In this document: one piece after another, positions 23,793-30,629 of the stretch | How the letters are laid out: every line of letters starts with the position of its first letter | Numbering within the stretch: the first letter of the stretch is position 1 | NCBI GenBank assembly: GCA_938022295.1 | Contig: CALIDR010000274.1 | Span: forward strand, 1 to 30,629 | Direction: 5' to 3' | Origin: an uncultured Burkholderiaceae bacterium | Lineage (GTDB): Bacteria > Pseudomonadota > Gammaproteobacteria > Burkholderiales > Burkholderiaceae_C | Length of the DNA stretch: 30,629 nucleotides | Notes under the pieces: model-generated | Database searches by the model: none | The model's input: only the letters and a program-made list of their open reading frames with translations | Told to the model about the DNA's origin: nothing | Made by a program: the position numbers and the translations under genes

Positions 23793-25478
<1,686 letters not shown>

Positions 25479-25518
25479 GGCCCGCCGCAGGACGCCGCCG
25501 CCGCGAGGAGCAGGACCG

Positions 25519-26262
25519 ATGGTCAAGCGCGCAGTGCTGAGCCTGGTCGGCGTCGACGGCGGCGCCGACCCGGGCGACGACGACCACGGCGTGCGCACGC
25601 TGATCGAGCGCGCCTACGGCCAGCTGCGCGACGACATCGTCGAAGGGCGCCTGGCCCCCGGCGAGAAACTGCGCGTCGAGCACCTGAAGGACCGCTACGG
25701 CGTCGGTGCCGGCACGCTGCGCGAGGCGATCACGCGCCTGGTCAGCGACGCGCTCGTCGTCGCCGAGGGGCAGCGCGGCTTTCGCGTCGCGCCGATCACG
25801 GTCGAGGACCTGCAGGATCTCACGCGCCTGCGGCTGCACATCGAGATCGAGGCGCTGCGGCAGTCGATCCGCCGCGGCGACGACCGCTGGCGCGCCGAGC
25901 TCGAGCTCGCCTACACCCAGCTCAGCGCCGTCGAGCAGCCGATCCGCCCCGAGCACCGCCGGCGCTGGGAGCAGCTGAACACGCGCTTCCACGAGGCGCT
26001 GATCGCCGCCCAAGCCTCGCCGTGGACGACCAAGGTGCTGCGCCTGCTCGCCCGCCACGGCGAGCGCTACCGCCGCTACGCGATGCACCTGACCGACAGC
26101 CGGCGCGACGTGCACGCTGAGCACCGCCAGATCTACGAAGCCGCGATGGCCGGCGAGGAGGCGCGCGCGGCGCTGGCGCTGGAAATGCACATCCGCGCCA
26201 CGCCCGACCTGCTGATGCGCGCCCACCTCGAAGGGCGCGACTGGACCGCAACGTCGGCCTGA
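25519..26262 (+). CDS. GntR-family (FCD/VanR-FadR type) regulator, AphS/PhcS-like
   Basis: A 247-residue GntR regulator. The N-terminal winged HTH spans about 27-90 (LIERAYGQLRDDIVEGRLAPGEKLRVEHLKDRYGVGAGTLREAITRL), and the FCD effector domain about 100-235 with a probable metal-binding Asp/His set (NTRFHEALI, HAEHRQIYEA). It follows the sigma54 activator by 40 nt on the same strand, as aphR-aphS and phcR-phcS do in Comamonas, where the GntR protein represses the phenol hydroxylase operon. A repressor role on dmpK or dmpR is inferred from that parallel. An AGGAGCAGG precedes the ATG. Confidence 0.9.
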   Translation: MVKRAVLSLVGVDGGADPGDDDHGVRTLIERAYGQLRDDIVEGRLAPGEKLRVEHLKDRYGVGAGTLREAITRLVSDALVVAEGQRGFRVAPITVEDLQDLTRLRLHIEIEALRQSIRRGDDRWRAELELAYTQLSAVEQPIRPEHRRRWEQLNTRFHEALIAAQASPWTTKVLRLLARHGERYRRYAMHLTDSRRDVHAEHRQIYEAAMAGEEARAALALEMHIRATPDLLMRAHLEGRDWTATSA

Positions 26263-26272
26263 TGCGGCGCTG

Positions 26273-27343
26273 CTACGGCGCCGCCGCGCGCCGCAGCTGG
26301 CGGTCCAGCGCGCCGAAGCGGCGGCGGTACTGCGCCGGCGTTAGCGCTACCTTGCGCTTGAACAGGCGCCCGAAGAAGCTCGCGTCCTGGTAGCCCACTT
26401 CGAGGGCCACCGCCTCCACCGCCAGTTCCGTCGTCTCGAGCATCTGCTTGGCCTCCTCTAGCCGCAGCGTGTGCACGTAGTCGAGCGGGCTCATGCCGGT
26501 GGCCTGCGCGAAGCGGCGCTTGAACGTGCGCTCGGGCAGCCCCGACAGCGCCACCATCTGCGCCACCGGCGCCTCGGCGCGGTAGTGCTCGGCGGCCCAG
26601 CGCTGGCAGCGCTCGACGAGCGGGTCTTCGGCGCGCGCGCCGCGCGTGAGCGACGCGTAGGCGATCGGGCTGACCTCGTTGGCGTCGAGCAGGTTGATGC
26701 GCGCGACCTGCATCGCGTCCTCGGGCGAGGCGAAGCGCGCGATCAGCGCCAGCGCCAGCATGTGCCACGCCACGCCGCTGCCGGCCATCACGATGCGCCC
26801 GCCGGGGCCGGCGACGACGAGGCCGCGCTCGGCGTGCCAGCGCGTGCGCGGGTACTGGCGCGCCAGCGCGTCGCAGTACGCCCAGTGCGACGTGGCGTCG
26901 AGCCCGTTGAGCAGCCCGGTGCGCGCCAGCAGCAGCGCGCCCGAGCACGAACTCGCGAGCGTCGCCCCCGCGTCCCACGCCCCGCGCAGCCACGCCACCT
27001 CGGCGTCGTACAGCGAGTCCAGCGGCGCGCCGGGCGGCACCAGTACGTCGGTGACGACGGCGACGTCGGGGGCGGGGCAGTCGGCGAAGCTCGCGTCCGG
27101 CGTCAGCCGCACGCCGTTGGCGCCCTCGAACGGCCGGCCGTCGACGCTGACGACGAGTGGGCGGAACGGCGACGGCGTGCCCGGCCGCCCGTGCAGCATC
27201 TGCCAGTCGCGCCGCGCGCCGGCCAGCGCATCGAAGAAGCCGTACAGCGTCGCCGCACCCACCGCGGGCGTGCCGAGCAGCGCGACCGTGATCGGACGCG
27301 GTGCGGTGTCTTCGCCGCCGGTTGGCACGTTCGTCCGCTCCAT
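26273..27343 (-). CDS. GlxA-like AraC-family regulator with DJ-1/PfpI domain
   Basis: A 356-residue regulator. An N-terminal DJ-1/PfpI class I glutamine-amidotransferase-like domain spans about 20-205 and includes the nucleophile-elbow-like SSCSGALLLARTGLL. A C-terminal AraC HTH pair spans about 240-345 (MVALSGLPERTFKRRFAQATGMSPLDYVHTLRLEEAKQMLE, then VALEVGYQDASFFGRLFKRKVALTPAQYRRRF). Such proteins respond to small nitrogenous or metabolic ligands. It converges on the GntR gene with a 10-nt gap and is divergent from the TPR gene across 110 nt, so it may regulate that gene. The only internal evidence for the start is the ATG at 27343; the open frame extends further upstream without support. 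Confidence 0.9.
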   Translation of the reverse strand: MERTNVPTGGEDTAPRPITVALLGTPAVGAATLYGFFDALAGARRDWQMLHGRPGTPSPFRPLVVSVDGRPFEGANGVRLTPDASFADCPAPDVAVVTDVLVPPGAPLDSLYDAEVAWLRGAWDAGATLASSCSGALLLARTGLLNGLDATSHWAYCDALARQYPRTRWHAERGLVVAGPGGRIVMAGSGVAWHMLALALIARFASPEDAMQVARINLLDANEVSPIAYASLTRGARAEDPLVERCQRWAAEHYRAEAPVAQMVALSGLPERTFKRRFAQATGMSPLDYVHTLRLEEAKQMLETTELAVEAVALEVGYQDASFFGRLFKRKVALTPAQYRRRFGALDRQLRRAAAP

Positions 27344-27453
27344 GGCCGGAATGACTTTAGTCGCAGGGGCCTGATCCGCCCACACTGGCGCCCTGTCCGA
27401 AGCGCGGTCTTCGCCGACCGCCCACCCCGCCCGGCCCCCGAAGGAGATCCGCC

Positions 27454-28794
27454 GTGAACCCGACCGACGCCACCGGCCACCGCCTGTCCGGTGCCACCCC
27501 CGCCAGCGCCGACGCCTACGCCCAGGCCGCGCGCGAACTGCTGTGCATGGTCGACGACCCGCTCGCGAGCTGCGAGCGGGCGCTCGCCGCGAGCCCCGAG
27601 ATGACGATGGCCCATGTGCTGAAGGCCTGGCTGCTGCTGCTCGGCACCGAACACGTCGCGTTGCCCGACGCGCGCCGGGCCTGTGCCGACGCCGCCGCGC
27701 TCGCACCGCGCGTCGGTGCCGACGAGCGCGAGCGCGCGCACGTGGCCGCGGCCACCGCGCTCGCCCACGGCCGCTGGCGCGAAGCCGCCCGCCGCCTCGA
27801 AGACCTGAGCCTGCGCTGGCCGCACGACACGCTGGCGCTGCAGGTCGGCCACCAGCTCGACTTCCTGCGCGGCGACAGCCGTATGCTGCGCGACCGCATC
27901 GCACGCGTGCTGCCGGCCTGGGACGCCGGCGTGCCGGGCTGGCACGCCGTGCTCGGCATGCACGCGTTCGGCCTCGGGGAGACCGGCGACTACGCGCAGG
28001 CGCAGGCGCAGGGCGAGCGCAGCGTCGAGCTCGAGCCGCGCGACGGCTGGGGCTGGCACGCGGTGGCGCACGTGCACGAGATGCGCCACGACCCGCGCGC
28101 CGGCATTGCCTGGCTGCAGCCCAACGCCGAGCGCTGGTCGACCGGCAGCTTCCTCGCCACGCACAACTGGTGGCATCTGGCGCTGATCCACCTCGAGCGC
28201 GACGACCACGCCGAAGTGCTGCGGCTGTACGACGCCTCGATCGGCGGCACCGGCTCGTCGGTCGTCGTCGACATGATCGACGCCAGCGCGATGCTGTGGC
28301 GCCTGGCGCTGCGCGGCGTCGACGTCGGCGACCGCTGGCAGCCGCTGGCCGACCGGTGGGCGCCGTTCGCCGAAGCGGGCCACTACGCGTGGAACGACTT
28401 GCACGCGATGCTCGCCTTCGTCGGCGCCGACCGGCCCGCGCTGCAGCAGCAGGTGCTGCAGGCGCAGCAGCGCGCGATGGCCGAAGACGGCGACAACGCC
28501 GGCTTCACGCGCGAGGTGGGCCACCCGGCGTGCCGTGCCGTCGCCGCGTTCGGCCAAGGCGACTTTGCGACCGCCGCCACGCTGCTGCGCGACATCCGCA
28601 GCCACAACCACCGCTTCGGCGGCAGCCATGCCCAGCGCGACCTGCTCGATCTGACGCTGATCGAAGCCGCGCTGCGCGGCGGCGAGCGGGCGCTCGCCGT
28701 CGGCCTCGCGGCCGAACGGCAGGCGCTGCGGCCGCGCAGCCCGCTCGCCGCGCGGCTGGCCACGCGCGCGCGGAGCCTGCCGCCGGCGAACTGA
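27454..28794 (+). CDS. TTC38-like tetratricopeptide repeat protein
   Basis: A 446-residue soluble helical protein without a signal peptide or membrane segment. It resembles bacterial homologues of eukaryotic TTC38. Repeating helical pairs of about 34 residues are visible (ALAASPEMTMAHVLKAWLLLLG, ALAHGRWREAARRLEDLSLRWPHDTLAL, QGERSVELEPRDGWGWHAVAHVHEM), together with the family-typical THNWWHLALIHLERDD. It starts at a GTG preceded by AAGGAG at 7 nt spacing. Function is unknown. Genes of this family are often found next to GlxA-type AraC regulators or amine and amino-acid catabolism genes, which fits its divergent neighbour. Confidence 0.82.
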   Translation: MNPTDATGHRLSGATPASADAYAQAARELLCMVDDPLASCERALAASPEMTMAHVLKAWLLLLGTEHVALPDARRACADAAALAPRVGADERERAHVAAATALAHGRWREAARRLEDLSLRWPHDTLALQVGHQLDFLRGDSRMLRDRIARVLPAWDAGVPGWHAVLGMHAFGLGETGDYAQAQAQGERSVELEPRDGWGWHAVAHVHEMRHDPRAGIAWLQPNAERWSTGSFLATHNWWHLALIHLERDDHAEVLRLYDASIGGTGSSVVVDMIDASAMLWRLALRGVDVGDRWQPLADRWAPFAEAGHYAWNDLHAMLAFVGADRPALQQQVLQAQQRAMAEDGDNAGFTREVGHPACRAVAAFGQGDFATAATLLRDIRSHNHRFGGSHAQRDLLDLTLIEAALRGGERALAVGLAAERQALRPRSPLAARLATRARSLPPAN

Positions 28795-28907
28795 CCCCGC
28801 CGGGACTGCGTCGTCGCGCGGCGGGCGCGCCGGGGCGGGGCGCGACCCCATCGGCCTCCTCCCGCCCGCCACGCGCTACGCTGCGGCTTTCCGGATCGGA
28901 GGCCGCG

Positions 28908-30629
28908 ATGAACGCCCGTGACGCCGCGCCCGCGCCGGTGCCCACCGCGCCGCTTGGCACCTCGCCGCTGCGCGCGGTGATCACCGCGCGCACGCGCACC
29001 CCCGAGCCCGAGCTGCTGCCCGATCTCGTCGCGCAGGCGAGCCTTTCGCCCGCGCAGGCCGCGGCCGCGCAGGCGCTGGCGCTGCGGCTCGCGCGCGGCG
29101 TGCGCGAGCGCACCCGCGAGGGCGGGCGCGCCGGCCTCGTGCAGGGGCTGCTGCAGGAGTTCGCGCTCAGCTCGGCCGAGGGCGTGGCGCTGATGTGCCT
29201 GGCCGAGGCGCTGCTGCGCATCCCCGACGCCGCCACCCGCGACGCGCTGATCCGCGACAAGGTCGGCGAGGGCGGCCCGGTGGACTGGCAGCGCCACCTC
29301 GGCCGCAGCCCGTCGCTGTTCGTCAACGCCGCCGCCTGGGGGCTGCTGCTCACCGGCAAGCTCCTCGCCACCCACAGCGACGCCGGGCTCGGCGCCACGC
29401 TGCGGCGCGTCGTCGCGCGCGGCGGCGAGCCGCTGATCCGCAAGGGCGTGGACCTGGCGATGCGGCTGATGGGCGAGCAGTTCGTGACCGGGCAGACGAT
29501 CGACGAGGCGATCGCCAACGCCCGCGCGCGCGAGGCGCAGGGCTTCCGCTACAGCTACGACATGCTCGGCGAGGCCGCGCTGACGGAGGACGACGCGCAG
29601 CGCTACCTCGCCGCCTACGCGCAGGCGATCGAGGCCATCGGCGCCGCCGCCGGCGGCCGCGGCGCGATCGACGGGCCGGGCATCTCGGTCAAGCTCTCGG
29701 CGCTGCACCCGCGGTATGCCCGCGCCCAGGTGCACCGCGTGCACGCCGAGCTGTACCCGCGCCTGCGGCAGCTCGCGGTGCAGGCCAGGCGCCACGGCAT
29801 CGGCCTGAACGTCGACGCCGAGGAGGCCGACCGGCTCGAGCTCTCGCTTGACCTGCTCGAGCGGCTCGCGTTCGAGCCGGCGCTGGCCGGCTGGGAGGGC
29901 CTGGGCTTCGTGCTGCAGGCGTACCAGAAGCGCTGCCCGGCGGCGGTCGACTTCGTCGTCGACGTCGCGCGGCGCAGCCGCCGGCGGCTGATGGTGCGCC
30001 TCGTCAAGGGTGCGTACTGGGACAGCGAGATCAAGCGCGCCCAGCTCGACGGCCAGGACGGCTACCCCGTCTACACCCGCAAGCCCTACACCGACGTCGC
30101 CTACCTCGCCTGCGCGAAGCGGCTGCTCGCCGCGCCCGACGCCGTGTTCCCGCAGTTCGCCACCCACAACGCGCACACGCTGGCCGCCGTCCACGCGCTG
30201 GCCGACCCCGCGGCGTGGCACCCGGCGCAGTTCGAGTTCCAGTGCCTGCACGGCATGGGCGAACCGCTGTACGAGCAGGTCGTGGGCGACGCGGCCGCCG
30301 GCCGGCTCGGCCGCCCGTGCCGCATCTACGCGCCGGTGGGCACGCACGACACGCTGCTCGCCTACCTCGTGCGCCGGCTGCTGGAGAACGGCGCCAACAC
30401 CTCGTTCGTCCACCGCATCGCCGACCCCAACGTCGCCCTCGACGACCTCGTCGAGGACCCGGTGCGCACCGTGCACGCCCTCGCCGCGCGCGAGGGTACG
30501 CTCGGCGCGCCGCACCCGGCGATCGTGCTGCCGCGCGCGCTGTTCGGCGACGTGCGCCGCAATTCGCGCGGCGTCGACCTGGCGGACGAGCGCACGCTGG
30601 CGGCGCTGGCCGACGCCTTCGCCGCCGAC
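28908..30629 (+). CDS. putA: Proline utilisation protein PutA, N-terminal proline dehydrogenase part (3' end beyond window)
   Basis: The first 574 residues of a PutA-type protein, which oxidises proline to pyrroline-5-carboxylate with FAD. Visible are an alpha-domain (ERTREGGRAGLVQGLLQEFALSSAEGVALMCLAEALLRIPD) and the FAD barrel with VKLSALHPRY, LNVDAEEADRLELSL, VRLVKGAYWDSEIKRAQ, FATHNAHTL, and APVGTHDTLLAYLVRRLLENGANTSFV, which holds the substrate-binding Arg pair. The P5C dehydrogenase half would lie outside the window. There is no ribbon-helix-helix DNA-binding domain at the N terminus as in E. coli PutA, so it is probably not autorepressing. The ATG at 28908 follows GGAGG with 5-6 nt spacing. 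It has no evident link to phenol degradation. Confidence 0.95.
   Translation, partial: MNARDAAPAPVPTAPLGTSPLRAVITARTRTPEPELLPDLVAQASLSPAQAAAAQALALRLARGVRERTREGGRAGLVQGLLQEFALSSAEGVALMCLAEALLRIPDAATRDALIRDKVGEGGPVDWQRHLGRSPSLFVNAAAWGLLLTGKLLATHSDAGLGATLRRVVARGGEPLIRKGVDLAMRLMGEQFVTGQTIDEAIANARAREAQGFRYSYDMLGEAALTEDDAQRYLAAYAQAIEAIGAAAGGRGAIDGPGISVKLSALHPRYARAQVHRVHAELYPRLRQLAVQARRHGIGLNVDAEEADRLELSLDLLERLAFEPALAGWEGLGFVLQAYQKRCPAAVDFVVDVARRSRRRLMVRLVKGAYWDSEIKRAQLDGQDGYPVYTRKPYTDVAYLACAKRLLAAPDAVFPQFATHNAHTLAAVHALADPAAWHPAQFEFQCLHGMGEPLYEQVVGDAAAGRLGRPCRIYAPVGTHDTLLAYLVRRLLENGANTSFVHRIADPNVALDDLVEDPVRTVHALAAREGTLGAPHPAIVLPRALFGDVRRNSRGVDLADERTLAALADAFAAD

Noticed and set aside
28795..28907. 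The gap between the TPR gene and putA, searched for a terminator or promoter.
   Set aside because: It holds only G/C-rich partial repeats and the putA ribosome-binding site; nothing specific could be supported.
28383..30515. A 710-codon minus-strand frame opposite putA.
   Set aside because: It is antisense shadow of a clear PutA reading and crosses the putA/TPR gene boundary.

Overview
The window is about 30.6 kb of very GC-rich (roughly 70%), densely coding DNA. Gene content, codon usage and regulators point to a betaproteobacterium of the order Burkholderiales (Rubrivivax/Leptothrix/Comamonadaceae-like). The best clues are a sigma54 DmpR/AphR-type activator followed by an AphS/PhcS-like GntR gene, a TbuE/AphB-like catechol 2,3-dioxygenase with a GlcG-like partner gene, and a GC-rich hairpin of the kind dispersed in Comamonadaceae-type genomes. 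I see no tRNA, rRNA, CRISPR array or insertion sequence.

Layout. (1) 1-3913, minus strand: a LysR regulator, two paralogous amidohydrolase-2 proteins (one lacking the HxH metal motif) and a UbiD-type decarboxylase cut by the window edge. (2) 4033-8849, plus strand: a glyoxylate-to-glycerate operon, gcl-hyi-glxR-glycerate 2-kinase, divergent from the LysR gene. (3) 8879-23521, minus strand: a complete phenol meta-cleavage pathway in the classical order K-L-M-N-O-P-Q-B-(glcG-like)-C-D-E-F-G-H-I. It comprises the multicomponent phenol hydroxylase, an XylT-type ferredoxin, catechol 2,3-dioxygenase, 2-hydroxymuconic semialdehyde dehydrogenase and hydrolase, 2-oxopentenoate hydratase, acetaldehyde dehydrogenase, 4-hydroxy-2-oxovalerate aldolase, oxalocrotonate decarboxylase and oxalocrotonate tautomerase. 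Two plus-strand inserts break this order: a LysR gene between P and Q, and an MntA-HepT (MNT-HEPN) toxin-antitoxin pair between C and D. (4) 23793-26262, plus strand: the phenol-sensing sigma54 activator and a GntR regulator. (5) 26273-30629: a GlxA-like AraC regulator, a TTC38-like TPR protein and the N-terminal part of PutA, with no evident link to phenol.

How it works together. Phenol, sensed by the DmpR-like protein, should activate a strong -24/-12 promoter that sits almost directly on the start of the hydroxylase operon. Catechol is then cleaved and carried to pyruvate and acetyl-CoA by two further minus-strand operons (Q-B-X-C and D-E-F-G-H-I). Both of these start from nearly identical promoter cassettes: a 21-nt block with one mismatch that contains the -35, an 18-nt spacer to the -10, and an ATAC-N7-GTAT LysR box exactly 31 bp away. 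In both places the box also lies 26 nt before the divergent plus-strand gene (lysR, or mntA). This suggests that one LysR protein controls both meta-pathway operons, itself, and possibly the toxin-antitoxin pair.

The observations most worth following up are this duplicated cassette, the HepT protein with Trp where the AMPylated Tyr is expected, the active/degenerate amidohydrolase pair beside UbiD, and the possibly leaderless hydroxylase operon.
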